This document shows, in pieces, positions 13,501-28,500 of a DNA stretch of 64,000 bases. The notes beneath the pieces are model-generated. The model saw nothing but the letters and a program-made list of their open reading frames with translations, was not told the origin of the DNA and searched no databases. A program made the position numbers and the translations under genes. The DNA comes from Glossina fuscipes (lineage: Eukaryota > Arthropoda > Insecta > Diptera > Glossinidae), in NCBI RefSeq assembly GCF_014805625.2, contig NW_023998464.1:2363560-2427559 (forward strand), in the 5' to 3' direction. Each line of letters opens with the position of its first letter. Positions within the stretch are counted from its first letter, which is position 1.

Positions 13501-16500
13501 ATTTAAATTTTATTAAAAACGTGTAAAAGATACCACACCAATACACTAAAAAACTCATGTTACCTCAATATTTATAGCATTGTGTGCTCTATTCATACAC
13601 CGTACGTAGTCTCTATACTTTGACTATTTTCCACTATCTTCGGCTTTATCTCAATCTATTTTTCTTTCCATTTTCTCCTTGCAGTTATCGTTTTACACAA
13701 ATTGCTGTTGATGCTCAAATCAAAACTCCTGGTGGTAAAACCTATGACGTAATTTTTGTTGGTACAGGTAAGAGAAAAAGCGAGAAGTATAGAGTTTTTA
13801 AATGGCCAACTGAGTATGTCTCCACGTAACAAAAAAAAAAAAAAACATTCTTACACACAACATTTATGTATTCATATAGATGCAGACATATTTGCATTTG
13901 TGACATATTTTACGCAAAGTCCCTGATTTCTTATTGTTGAAATGTTAATTTCTTCCTGGAGAATTTCTTTTATTTAGTTTTTCCTTAGTTTTGTCGTAAT
14001 TTCATTTGAATATTTTATTGTTATGCGATAAGCGACATAAATTGTTGCAAATTATTTATTTAAATGCAAATGATCTCATCTGTAAATGAATTGAACTGGT
14101 ATGTTCATACATATTCGTATCAGAGCATAAAAGTTTTTCTCAACGCACTGCTCGCACAATAACTTTAAGTACATAAAGGCTTATAAATTTGCAACGAATA
14201 AATTGTGTCTCGATAGAAGAAAATTGATAATTATTAAATGACAGACAAAACAGAGCGTTATGCGCTAAAAAAAACATCGTTAAGGGTCCTTAAAGACCTT
14301 CTTTATGTAAAAGTTATGTATGCCGAGAAACACCAATTGAAGATGTCGAATCATATACCAGTTATTGCAGTAAAGATAAGTTGAGGCTTCTTATAGCAAA
14401 ACAATCCCCACTATTCCCAACGCCACTTGTGGTGCATCGGTATATTAAGCTTGTGCGAATATATTCAACACTCACGAGGAGTTGGGATAGACCTGTCTAA
14501 TGTTACACCGATTAAATCTGCATCTTTCTCTCTGTATTGATTTAAGATTGTCTGTCCGTCTGCCAATCTTGATTTCTTATACTTAACTTACAGATCGCAA
14601 TTTTCGGAATATTTTGACGAAATTTGGTACGTTGACGTGTTTTGGCACGAAGGCATGCGCTGTCGAAAACCATTCGGATCGGATCACTTTTTCGACCTTT
14701 TCAATATAAAGCCTTATTTTGAAAAGTCGTTGTATTAATAACTGTTTGTTGTTGTCGTATGTTTAAAGGTGGGTCGAGACCAACTATAATGGTTTTATTT
14801 GCCTTCTGACAATTATTGTAAGATTATTAAAGATTTTTGATCCTAAAAACACGAATGTGCGGAGATTCATTTCAAAATCTATGATATGACTATTTTATTT
14901 TGTAATACTTTAAGACCTTTGCGCTCCAATTACGAGTTGTCCAAACGATTCTCTTCAATGGGCTTTGTTGAACTAATTTATTAATGAAAACAAATATTAG
15001 GTGTACAAATATGTTTTCTGGTTTTTCCGAATTTTCAAGAATAGATAACTGCTGCTGCACTGCCATGTATATCGACACTTAAAAAGGTCGATGTAGTGTA
15101 CGGCAGCGCATATTACTCTATTTTAAAAAAATGCAGCTGAGATTACGGAAATGATTAAATTGGCTTGGAATGAAAATGCAATGAGGTATGAATTTTAATC
15201 TTGACAACGATGAACATTCGCATACGTCTATCCGTACGCATCAAAAGCAGTGTTCTTCAAACTTTCCTTTTCTTGATTAGCTGAAATCAGTACAGTTAGT
15301 TTAGATCACTGCTGTTATATTTAGCAAATCGGCAGCTTACAAACGTCCGAAAATTTGTCAGTGACTGTTACGCCACGAAGTTTCTATCTAAGACGAGACT
15401 ATCGTGCAGCTACCCGATAAGAATCAAACGACCATGCAAGGTTACTATTCATATTTTGATTATTAAGCTTTTGTAACAAATATTTTTCAATTCAAATTGT
15501 TGAACTTTATTAAAAAAATACAGAGAATTTATGTATACAGCTAATATGATTAGCATATTTTAGGAAATTTCGATACGAAATTTATTTTATTGATGCTTGA
15601 TGCCTTTCTCGCAATGTTTCAGCAAGCAATCTTCTCTATCTGATACATTTATATTCTAGCCCATCGTTGCTTGCTTCATGCATTCAGCGGGTGTGCTCTT
15701 AGTCGAAATTAATAAAATTCATAATTAACTTTATGTCAAATTTGGGTTGTTGAGGGCGTTACCTTAACACTCCGTTTTAAATGTAAATTTTCTTTATTTT
15801 CCCTAGATCACGGTAAAATAATAAAATCAGTGAACGCTGAATCAGCAGATTCTGATAAGAAAGTAACTTCAGTTGTTATTGAGGAAATTGATGTTTTGCC
15901 GAAAAGTGAGCCGATACGAAATTTGGAAATCGTTAGAACAATGCAATATGGTAAGTACCATACGCCAGAAGCGAAACAATTAACAGAATTGAAATAACAT
16001 TTTCTACAAAATCACGTTTAATTAATCAATTGCTTGCTTCCATACACACACACACACACACACACACACATGCATACGAACAGATCAAGCAAAAGATGGA
16101 AGCTACGATGACGGCAAGTTGGTTATTGTCACTGATAGTCAAGTAATTGCAATACAGTTACATCGGTGTCACAATGACAAAATTACCAGTTGCAGGTGAG
16201 TTAATAAGAATGAAAAAAAATAAAATTTATTGCTTTTTTTGCCAAATTGTAACTGAGTCAATGCAAAAGTCGTCTTGTCGTACTCGAACATTGCAATTAA
16301 AAATAATGCTGAATCGTCGTCATTAACAATATTAATAGCAGCAGGCATGCATGCATGCATGCATGCACGCAAGCAAGCACATAAGAAAGGTATAACAACA
16401 ACAGCAAGATTAAATGTTGCCGTTGCACGTTGCTGTTGTCTGCAGTGACAATGATGCAATAACACTACAATTCATTGCTTTTTATTTCGTTAATGTATGC

Positions 16501-19500
16501 CAAAAAAAAAACAAAAACAAAAAAAGGAAAACAAAAAGCGAAAAGAAAAATATTTACATATGTGTTGTTGTTGTTTTCTTTCTCTTTGTTTTTCATTTGA
16601 TTACTGCTGCTGGTGCTGCTGATGTTGGTGTAATTTCGCATCATTCATACATATCTACTACTTGTTTAAATTTATCTCGCCTGCTCGCTCGCTCGTCATT
16701 ACGACGTCACATTGTCGTCATAATCTTCATCATTATCATTATATCAACATCATTATCATCTTTTCATTGTCATCGTTTGTAACATTCACAATCTAACAAC
16801 AACAACAACAACAACAACAACTACTGAAACACATTATTTAAACAGCGAATGTGTCGCTCTTCAGGATCCGTACTGTGCATGGGACAAAATTGCTGGCAAA
16901 TGTCGTTCCCATGGCGCGCCACGTTGGCTCGAGGAGAACTATTTTTATCAAAATGTCGCAACTGGCCAACATGCCGCATGCCCCTCAGGTTCGTATTACA
17001 CATAAGCGAAGCAATATTCTGTTATGTTAAAAGGGGCATATGGTAACATCCATGTACTACACTGTACTGGACTATACTATATACACACGTGAGTATATAC
17101 GTTCAATATTATGACAGCATAGTACACATATACGACATAAAGTGGTATGTACTGCAATTGCTTAGTTAGCAGTGTCCAACACCTGGAATATCTATCAGGA
17201 CGCGTTTGTTGCAGACAGCTCATAAGTATGTTAATATCTACACTTTATAGGCAACTCAGCAGAGTATGTTAAATATATCATATCTAACGATACGAACAGA
17301 AATAACCTTAAAAACTCATTCCTAAATGAAGAAAGATTATGAACCGATATAGCCACGTTCGTTTCGGCACTGAAGGAATCGTATCAGAATGACGTAAATA
17401 AGAGAAAGAGTATTGGATAAAAATTCAAGTTACAATTCATCCAAAATTGATTTCGATTTGGCGATTTTCATATATATGTCTTTTGATATAAATATTTTCA
17501 CACAAGGGAGTGACATATATTTTTGTTACGTATCTTGTATTGATCGCTAAGCAAACATTTATAGAGATTGCAAAGCGACTTTCTTTTTCTTTGTAAATGT
17601 CCCCTTTTGATCTAAAAATTTGGATGTTAAGCGTGAAATTCAATTTCATCCCATTTCCTTCTCTCACTTTATCGTGGCCGTTGACTGAAGCCAGTTTTCA
17701 CTTTTTAATAGGCAATGGGGACGTAGCAAATTTTCAAATGACCTTACCTAGTACAGGAATTTTTCCTATGGTCGCGGATCCGCCCATTCACCGGCTGGCT
17801 AACGTACTTAAGTAATGAAAGTTTTCAAATTTCAAAAATTCCAACTGAAAAGTTCAATCTAATATAAGGTGACAATTTCCAATTACATACTTCTATTACT
17901 ACTGTCTTATAAGCTATAACGGATATTGATGTAAAGCATGGTTAAAATATCTATCAGAGCTGTCAGAGCTGTATCGCGTATGCAAAAATAAAATCAATCA
18001 AAACGTTGACATCCGCCCAATTAAGAAAGACTGATCAATACTAGTATATATATTTACCTGAGATGGTTGACATCCCATGCTCGCTCTAAGGCGGGCTATA
18101 GTTCTGTTATTTGATTTTTTCAATGTTTCATTATAACAATACACCAACACAACAGAATACTGCGCAACAACAGCAAGAATAATATAGAGCAAAAGTAGTC
18201 AAGTAAATAGTCAGTCAGTTTGTATGTGTGTCGTTATTGTTTTTTATTATATAGCCGGCAATATCTACCAACAGCCATAGTGATGGTGGCAAATATTGTT
18301 TTTATTGTTGTTGCTACTGTAGTTGTTGCTGTTGCGAATTGTAGTTTCTGTTGCCTTGCTTGTGTTGTAATAAAAATTTCATGTGTAATTGGAGATTTGG
18401 ATTATTGCCAAAAGTGAAAATTGCAATTTGTAATTTCTCCCGCTCTCACTCACTCACTCACTCACTCGCTCTGTGATTGCTGCGCTGCTGTTTGGCTATA
18501 GGTACATACATATAAAATACATATATTCATGTATATCCTTATGTGGTTAGTAGTTGCTGTTTTTTCCATCTGTTTTTAATGAGATTTTTGCAAAATATTA
18601 AATGAAATTAAAATTGTTGTTTTTCTATCTTACTACCATACGAGTAGCAGGTGATGTCTTGAAAAGACTAACACAGTACTGGACTAAAGGGGATTTTAAT
18701 TCAATTGATAGAAAATACCATTTAATTGATTGATTGATTGATATCTGCATATGTAGATAATGAATTCAGAATTCATTGCCTGTTTAAGAGCACAATTCTA
18801 TAAACAAGAAATATAAAACTTGATAATTAAAATTAAATATCAAGCATTTTTTTAAATTTATCGACTAATTGGTATAAACTAAAGCTAGCAAAATTAATTT
18901 AACGCCGTATCGTCAAGTATATTCAGCCTAAGACTGCTAATTAGGGTAAATAAAAAAATTTATTACTTCGGGTCAGCTGCATCGACTATGACAGTCCCAC
19001 GGCAGCCTCAGAATTACATAATCTGACAAAAAATCGTAGATGCATAACTACTACGGCTTCAGCCGTTGTGTTATTTTTCGGCATTCGAGGGTTCATTGAA
19101 AATAACCGATTGCACATTTTCTATGCGAAATATTGTCCACCACTAGACACTAAAAATGCCATTTTTTAGAAATAATCTAAATTCTGTACCGGAAGAAAAA
19201 CTGGTGATTTAACGCTATCATGTAAAAAACCCACATTTAGATATCATTATAAGAATGGATGCTTGCAGTAAATCATATAATAAAACTTGTTTTGATCAAA
19301 AGGAGTATTGTCTGCAAACATTTTCCAATGGAGTTATGTGGCGGAATTGCTTTACGCTGAAAACTCACGATATTAAATCTTTTGGTGTATTGCCTCCCTT
19401 GAATGTTGCAAATGCATCAATTGGTGGCTTCGTTGAGTTGGAGGATGCCATACATACAATGCACCATACCCACCTTGAAAGCCTCCGTGGATATTCAGCC

Positions 19501-22500
19501 GCGTTAGGTATCGTAACATATCCGCTGTTAACTACTTGTAAGGATTCGAAATAAGCAGAAAAAGTAAAATTCCGTGCGAACAGCGCGGAAATATAACTAT
19601 TCAAAGCCCCCAAAAAATTGGAATACGTTGCGTACCCTCTAATGTGATAGTTTATACAGTTGCGTATAGCTTTTTTACCCCGCATAGCGAATCATCTGTT
19701 GTTAATTTGCTGACTTGCAGAAGAAGACGACGAAGGCGACAGTAATCTTAAATAAGCAAGTCACAAGTTCTTCAGCGCCCTACAGTGTAACTTATATTCT
19801 CTGTTACAAAACGGCGGAATCACCGAAGACACCAATTGAATTTGAGGACTGAAAAAGACAAGTTGTTGCTTAGCGTTTGTTTCAAAGCCAGAAAAAATTC
19901 GTTACCGTTATGTTATACAACGTGTTAAAGTCGGGCAGGATGCTACTCTTTGGGTCTGCTACTTCGTTTTGCACCGATACGCTATTAATACTATATAACG
20001 AGCTACCGAACTGAGCATCGAAATGAACGAGCAAATGAAACAACGGCAACAGAAGAGGAGAGGATAATCCTGAAGGCGCTATTATACGATTGCCCATTGA
20101 TGAGTTTTTTCAGATGCCCGCGGACAAATTTTTATTGAAGCTTTGTAACACATTTGCGGGCAGTAGAATTGTCAGTTAATTAGTTTAAAATTAGTTATGA
20201 TATCGGAAATCTAATTAAATACACTTCCTAAGGACAGTTAGAAGATCATGCTTTCATTACATACAACGAATACCACAGTACTTACATCAGCTCGCATCAT
20301 ATTTTTCAAGTGAAATGTCGTAAATGCTATATCATTCTTATAAGAGAAAACATGAGAAAAAGGGACAATGGGAGAATCCTTTTTCTTTTTAGTGTACAGA
20401 AATCTATGAAGCTGCCTTCAATAGTTGGAAAAATAAACTGTGGAAAAATAATATGACATGAAAAAACCTAAAGAATCAGTTAATCAATATTTCGGCAATC
20501 TTAATAATGAAAAGCCCGGAATTTATATAAACTTCAATAACATTTTGCACCACGATCATAATGAGAGCTGTGTAATGCCTTTGAATGTCCGCGGACATGT
20601 TAAGAAAGGAAAAACTATTAGCGCATGGATGGACTTAACGAAAAAATAAAACTTATTTTACCCATTGACACGTACTTTGTGAAGAGATCAAAGAGTTCAA
20701 ACCAAAAGTACTTTTCTCCTTGACTATCTTCTCTCTTCAACCTTGAGAGATGTTAAAATATTTGCAAAACATTGAAGTAATGAAGTTTGGCGTTGGTGAC
20801 TATTTTATGGAGCGCGACTCTTCGTACTGAAAAAAATATGTTGAAACTATTCAACATCGTTGGGAGAAGAGTATCGAACTATATTTACGAAATTCATATT
20901 TTCTTCGACGCGGTTTTTTTTTTATTTTCTCTCAGAAACTTGTTCGTGAACATTTCGTATACTACGTGGAAACCGTTTGCATTTTATTTTGCGGATAGTC
21001 ACCTGTGAAACAATGGAATTTCGCGAAACCTAAGGTTCAACTAACCATCTTCTTGTTTCAGAATTCAGCTAATCACCAACATTGGCGTATCTGATTGATG
21101 ATGCATTTTGCTGAATTTACAAAAAATGTAGTCGCTTCTTTCTCTCAAAGAATAAGCTTCACATCAAATTTTTTTCCAACATTTCCAATATACTGATATA
21201 AAAAGTTGTATTTGGAAAGGGTTAAAGTATTGTTACGAAAATCCCAAATCCAGTTATTCATCTATGTAATTTTCCCTAATAATAAATTTGCTAAAGAAGG
21301 AAAAACCAAATGAGCAGTCGCAGGCGCCTCATGCAGCTGCAGGCCGATGAAAACAATTAGAGGAAAAACCAGGCTGGGATTAGAAATAAAACCATAAATT
21401 TAGGTATAGAATTGTGGCAAGAGTTTAACGTGGGTTCCTGCCTGAAAGGCTTAACCCCACGGTGGCCCAAGCCACTTTAAGCGTACTACGCCCCCTGGCG
21501 AGTTAGACAATCCCCACAGAGTAGGGGCCTAAACAGCACCAGAGTCCAGAACGGTTTATTATGTATGGAACAATAAATTTAGGTATAGTAAGATGCTTGT
21601 AAAATTGTATATAAATAGAATATTTGCGAAAGGTAGGGTTAGTCTGGCAAGAACGTAGAAGCTGAGAGTACGGCCAAAATAAATTGTAAATAAATATTCC
21701 TACTGCTGTGAAAGACAAAGTAGTAAAACTTTGAAGTGCATTTCTCTTGAATAACATATTTACGATCCAGTGATACGGACTGTATCTTAGTAAAAGCGAA
21801 TTTCATAACAGTATTTTTTAACAATGCAATTGTTGACCTTGTGAATTTATGGAGATGTTAGCATGTAGGTGTTTTTGAGAATTCGTGTAGACGGACGCGT
21901 ATCAGACCCAGCGGATTCACTTACGTTAAGAATATTGCTGCATAGAGCGACGAACCTAAGGTACCCCTTTCGTGACGGATATACAAAAATAGAAAACGTA
22001 AGTGATGTTACCATTGCCCTTGTAAGAGTTCAGGAAACTGTATGTACACCCAATCTAACTAACTACCTCTCAAGCCGGCAAATCAGCCGATAAGATATTG
22101 CAAGCGCCCTGTAAAAATTGTCAGTCATCAAACTATATATACATAGTTGGTTACTTATGAAAATATTAATCTCTGACGAACCGGTTTTTTTCCCTGCAGG
22201 CAAAATCAATTCAAAAGATGCAAATGTGGGCGAGCAGAAAGGTTATCGTGATGATATGGGCCTTTTGGATCAAAGGCGTCAAAGCAAAGATCAAGAAATG
22301 ATTAATATTATGCAAGATAAGAACTTCGAAGGTAAATAATTTCGTTCTATATACGCATTTATTGTATTCACTCCTTTAAGATCCTTTCATCAATCTGTAG
22401 TAACTGTACACTGGCTATTATTGCACGCTTTTCAATGTTAATAACAAATAAATTTGCATGCGTTTTAACATCTTTTTGTATTTTATTTGTCGCACAAATC

Positions 22501-25500
22501 ATGTCACAAACCCAGCCTTCGCATTAAGTTCAGTTACATCAATTCACTTTCATTATTAGAGATTGCAATCGCTTTTAGGAAAATTTTGCATAATAAATTC
22601 AGAACGAAAGGGTAATCTGTTTGAGATAAATAATCACATAAAGTTCTCTTATAAGCACATGCGATCGTATCATTTCAGCATATTATTTCAGAATAAAAAA
22701 TAGTTTTTAGAAGTTGAAAATGAACACACGGGTTAAATGGAAAATTCCTCAAAATCCTATTTGAAGAACGTCAACTCACTTTAAGTCAGTCGAGTTTTCA
22801 ATCATTTCGTTCAATTCGAATTATAAGACAAATTAAAAATTTTATTTGTGTATACATACCGCTGCGGTAATCGAGATTTCAAATTTATTTATAGTCAAGG
22901 CTCAGTTCGTGGAAAAAGTTAATAATCTCTAGCGTTTTATTATTTGCTTATGAATGCTTAATGCATGGGTTCGATTCACTACCCCTCTTTGTGGCAAACC
23001 TAGACATTACTATCACTCCGAAGATCTACTGTTTTTCTATTCTTCCGTTCCCATAGCTCACCTCAAGACATCTACAGTTTACCTGTGCGCGCCATGACTA
23101 TTCGCAGCTGTCGGAATAGAGAATAAGCAAACAAATTCTCCTAACATTCGTAGTATCTCAACTAAATTTATGAAATCGTGAAGTTGTACTGCAGATAACA
23201 TATAACCAAATTTGTCTTTCCATGCCTTGTCCACAAGCGCGGGTATAATATAAGCGTTCTCAGGCTAGCTACTACTTTTCAATTCTGCAGAATCTAAGAC
23301 GATTCCTTCTCCAACAGAAAAGACATCGTTTTGCGATATATTTCCCTGGCTATCTATAGGGAAGACGTCTTCTTCGGATTGTAGATTATCAAGATCCTTT
23401 AATTCTTATTGTCCGCCAAATCATTTCATTTGTTTCTTACATTTTTGATTTCCATTAAGAGAGTTATACTCATTTTCGCGTAAGAGAGCAATAGACACAA
23501 TCCGAATTTTACGTTGAAGTAAGAAAAAAATCCGTGTAAAGAAGAGAAGCTTCAAGAAAGTTAGGCAAGACATTATATGTAATTTCTGTAACGATTTAAG
23601 GCGGACGATGAACGTAAACGATAAGACATCTAGAGCAACCTTTGCTTATTGTACAGAGTTGAAAATTGGAACTTCCTCTGTCAACTACAATCTCTTCGTA
23701 TTCATTGCTTCCGGTCTTTTGGAACCATTTACGTCTGCTTTATACTAGAAAGCTGCAAGACGAGGTCTTCTCAACATTTCTATTATTATAATTGTATCTC
23801 GAGAATGTAATCTAAGTGAACTATTCTTTCGTCTGTAGTTGAAATGAACATGTAAAAAATTACAATTGGTTGTGGCAAATATCCTCTCTTTTTAGCTTTT
23901 AACAAGGGGGCTGTTTTTTGTCTGTGTTGTATTGTAGGCGCGTTCTTTGACCAATTTCGTGGATTTTCAATAACAACCTATTTGCATTTTTATGGCCAAG
24001 GAAATGGTTACCGCAGGCATAACAAAGATTGGCGGAAGGACAAACAGACAGACTGGCACGTGTGAATGAATTCATAACTTCATGTTGGTCAAGAGGCTTT
24101 AGGCCCATGGAACCTCCTTCTAGATATTGCAAATGTTTTGACAAATTGAATACACCTTCCATCCTTCGGTCGTGCGTTAAAAGACAGATATACATAGATA
24201 AAGATGTCACAGTTTTGATGACGTTTAACATTTGCTAAAAGGTTAGTAAAAAGAAATTGTAAGCTTGCGAGCTTGGGGAGATATAATTTGGATGACAAAT
24301 AGGTGTGGTTAGGCAATAAGAATAAAATATTAAAAGATTTGTTATTTTACTGTGAAAAGAGTTTTGCTATTGTAATAGAAAAATGAAAAATAAAACCTCC
24401 ACCCGAGGGCCTCTCAAGCAGGAAAGTCTGCATAACGATGAACGTCAAAGTCGGCTAAATCGATCGACCACCAAATAATGAGAAAAGTAGTAACGCAGAG
24501 CTTACATAATAAATAAAAGTATGAAATGTAAAGCTTACAATGGCTAGTAATAATGATGAGCAGTAGAAAGCTAAGAAAACGAATTAAACTCTCAAAGCCA
24601 TAGGCAATATTGTCGATTATTTAAAAAACTGGAAATCTGGACAACCTTTCCTTATATGATAATTGCTAGTTAACTTAGATGTTAATCTTGCAAACTTTAA
24701 TTATCCTCGTACTGTGCTTGAGTTTGAATGTATGATTTCGTTTATTATTTGTAATTTTGAAAAGTTTTTCGTAATTAAATTAAATACAGTTTTCAATGCA
24801 CTTACTGATAACCAAAGAAATTTAACGTTTTTATTGAAACAGTAATAAACACTCTGTATATAGAAATAAATCGATATTTAAAGAAAATGTTTTTAATCCT
24901 GTTCTCGTTCTTTTTTTTATTCTTTTCTTTTATTCCGTTTTTCTGTATATTAAACGTTTTAAATGTTTTTGTAACAAATGCAACAAAAAACAAACAATTG
25001 AAAAATCAACCAAAAATTTTTTTTAAAAAAATATTTTGATTGGATATCGTTCATTGCGTCACAACTCTCTTTGCGTGTGTGTGTTTGATGTTTAATTGAT
25101 GTGTTGTTGGTGTCTATCTTACTCTATATGCCACGCTATGCTATATTATTGTTGTTCTCTACAAAATATTTACAAAATACACTCTTTCACATAAAACACA
25201 CACAAATTTATAAACAAATAAAATATATGTACGTATGTGTGTATGTATGAAAATTAACAAACAAACGAACACATACGTGTGCTGAATTTTTATATGGAAT
25301 TGGCTTACGATAAACAACAAACAACTACAACTATTAATAATAAAAATAATAACAACAACGAAATATTATTGATTGGCTGTATTTTTGCAATACAAACGAA
25401 TAATGATAATAATGAAAAAAAAAAAAACTAAAACACTACCACACTGAATAACAACACACCTCTAAACAAACAAAATGATTTATGATAACCACAACAACAA

Positions 25501-28500
25501 TTAAAAAAAAAATATGAAAAAAATAACAACAACCATAACAACACCAACACCACCACCAACAACAACAACAAAATGTACAAAAAATGTTAAACGCTAAATT
25601 TTGCTAAAAAAGGTCCCCAAATTTCTCCAGATATAATCAATGCCCAGTACACCGTTGAAACTTTGGTTATGGCCGTCTTAGCGGGTTCCATTTTCTCCCT
25701 TTTAGTGGGATTCTTTACAGGCTACTTTTGCGGTCGCCGCTGTCATAAAGACGAAGATGATAATTTACCCTATCCCGATACCGAATATGAATATTTCGAG
25801 CAAAGGCAAAATGTTAATCGGTAGGCGATCTAATTTCATTAATTACTGAAAGAATAAAAAAAACACGAAATGGAATTTTTCTCTCTATTTCTCTCTCTCT
25901 TTCTCTCACATATAGGATTCAAACAGAACCTAAATTATTGCCGCAAGTTGAAGAGGTAACGTATGCCGAGCCAGTGCTATTACCGCAGCCACCTAGCCAA
26001 AACAAAATGCATTCACCGAAGAATACTTTACGTAAACCTATCCCACATCATGGTCCCAACTCAGAAACGTTCTTCCAGTTTCAGCCAGATGGCTACAATA
26101 CACAACAAACATATCGTTGTCGCGACAATTTCGGTACTCTAAGATCTCATCAGGTTATGGTAAGTATGTATGTTCGGCTGGCCCGCATTTTCGCTACTTC
26201 CCGCTTATCTTCACCACCAATCAACATCACTTGAAAGTGTATTTATTTTTATAATTTTGTTTCTAACATTCTTGCTTTTTTTTTTTCTTTCTTTTTTTTT
26301 ACCCACACGCAGGGTGATAATTATCGTCGCGGTGATGGCTTCTCTACCACTCGCAGCGTCAAGAAGGTGAGCACATATCAAGATACGCACACGTATATAT
26401 ACTGACATATTATTAATATATATCCTTTCATTATTTTCACAATATGTACTTAGATGTAAATCGTTGTCATTGTCGTTATTTTCGCATTGTATTTATAATA
26501 AATTTGCGAACATATATATATATATATATATATGTATATGTATGTTTTCCTATATCATTTTTACGTAATTAGTTAGCTTGATCATCACTTTTAAGCGTCG
26601 ATTGGTGTATTTTTTTTTTTTTTATTGTAGTTTATATACGCATATACACGAGTTTATTTATTGTTGTCATTGCCATATATATGTATATTAAATGTATATT
26701 TTTTACTGTATTGACACGTGTCGAATAATTATGAATATATCTATGAATTTGTGTATGTGTGTGTATGCGTGTTTGTCTGCGTGTGAGTATTTTTTATTGA
26801 ATATTATTGCATTTATATTACGTATGTATATGATAAAATGTTTGCTTGTATTTGCTTTTGTGCTTTTAGGGTAATTAAATTGATTGCATTTTGCACAAAT
26901 CGGGGAGATAATGAATTCAAAAATTTATGCTGGCGACGTCTTTCATTGACAGACAATTTCTTATAGAACCTTTTGTATAGACATTTAATTTTCAATAAAA
27001 AAAATTTTTATTTCTCTTATTCAATATATATATCATTTACAACAGAGATCGAGACAAATTGCTGCTTATTGCTGCTTCTTATTCAGAAAATTTTTTCAGC
27101 TTTTCATGGCCGCTATTATTTATTACATTGGCTAGCATTTGCATCACCTTTCACTCACCGAATCGATGTGTTGTGTCCTTATTTGGACAGATAGCGTTCA
27201 TACATGGACATAGTTCTATCAATACAGCTTACAAATCTACGAAATATCTTTAAAATATTTAATTACCTTACATGATTTAAAGTACACACATCTCATTCTC
27301 ATTGTTTCCAACAAAATGACAAATTTATCACATTCCGTAATGTACTTTATGGGATCTTCGAAGCTTGCTTCTGATTGTTGCAAAAGCTTTCGCAAACTAT
27401 ACATGCCCTCAATCATTTAGTGGTGAGTGAAGAAATGAAACAATTCTCTTTGGTATATGGAACGAGACAAGATAATAATTCGTCCGATTTCTTTTATACG
27501 TAGTACTATGTGAAATACGACAATAATCGTTGTATGCGATTCTCTTTGCTTCTAATGTATCAGTCAAGTATTATTCATTCATTCATTCAATATTCATACG
27601 AAAATTTTTGTTGGCTATTGTAACTTGCTTTAATGAAAAGATGGCTACAATCAGTTTTCTGTCTTCCTTTTTATTCTTCTCTCTTCTCGCTCTTTTTCCT
27701 TATTCTCTACACATTGAATTCTGTCCTTGTATTATTATTTTTAATTTGATATTTACGATTATTGATTAGCTTTCTGAGCCAATTACAGAACATTTAATAT
27801 GCCAGTTATTACAGGATATTACCGTTAATGCAAGGCCGGCAACAAATCATATATGTGTGTATAACATGTATATATAATATCCACTGTTGTTTTGAAAATA
27901 ATGAGATGAAATGCATTTACTTAATAAGATAATAAGTGAATAAGAAACAAAACGCTTTAACTGTGTGCACGTTTGAATGCGAGTACATATATGTCTGAAT
28001 GTTAGTCACGTAGAGAAATCTAAAACAAAAGAAGAAAATTATCGAATAAGACAAAAAAATTGTACATTTTTAAGTTATTGGGGACGTAAACGTTGTTTTC
28101 TAACTTTCTTTCTATTTTTACATTCTACAACTCTATGCAAAAATACACCAATCGATAATAAACATCAAAAGGAAATCAAAAACAAACAAAAAAGAAGAAA
28201 ATCATGTAAATTAAATCATTTTATAATTCATCATGCTCTCATCATTTTCATAAAACTAACAAAAAAAAAAAAAAAAAAAAATTAATGAATAAATAAAGTT
28301 TTAACGATAAAAAGAAGAACTCATACGTTACACACAACTATGTACAAAATCATGAATCATTCTGTCGATCTCTTATATCTCATCTTCCCAACTCTATCTC
28401 TCTTTCTCTCTCTCTGCATTTCTTTCTTTCTTTTTCTCTATCTCTTATTTCGCTACTACTGTTTGTTTTTCCTTTTCTTTCATGTATTTTTTTTTCTCAT

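Larger units (their letters stand above)
633..13684 (+). other. 13-kb Sema1a intron with transposon remnants
   Basis: It contains a TA microsatellite at 1511-1561, an exon-like or small-gene-like segment near 7689-7866, one LTR-like copy (11520-12140), one SINE copy (about 12570-12725) and an ACT/TAC-rich tract (13150-13400). The remaining sequence (about 1600-7600, 8100-11500) is AT-rich with only short ORFs, and I see no further gene in it. Confidence 0.8.

Noticed and set aside
13159..13558. Ser/Asn/Gly-rich minus-strand ORFs
   Set aside because: They are produced by the imperfect ACT/TAC trinucleotide tract; no protein-like structure beyond the repeat.
16169..16782. ORFs of 98 and 122 codons beside the PSI exon
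   Set aside because: They overlap simple repeats and read across the Sema1a intron; they have no splice or coding signal of their own.
22960..22990. GGTTCGATTCAC, a B-box-like sequence
   Set aside because: No A-box at the right distance and no match to the SINE body, so not called.
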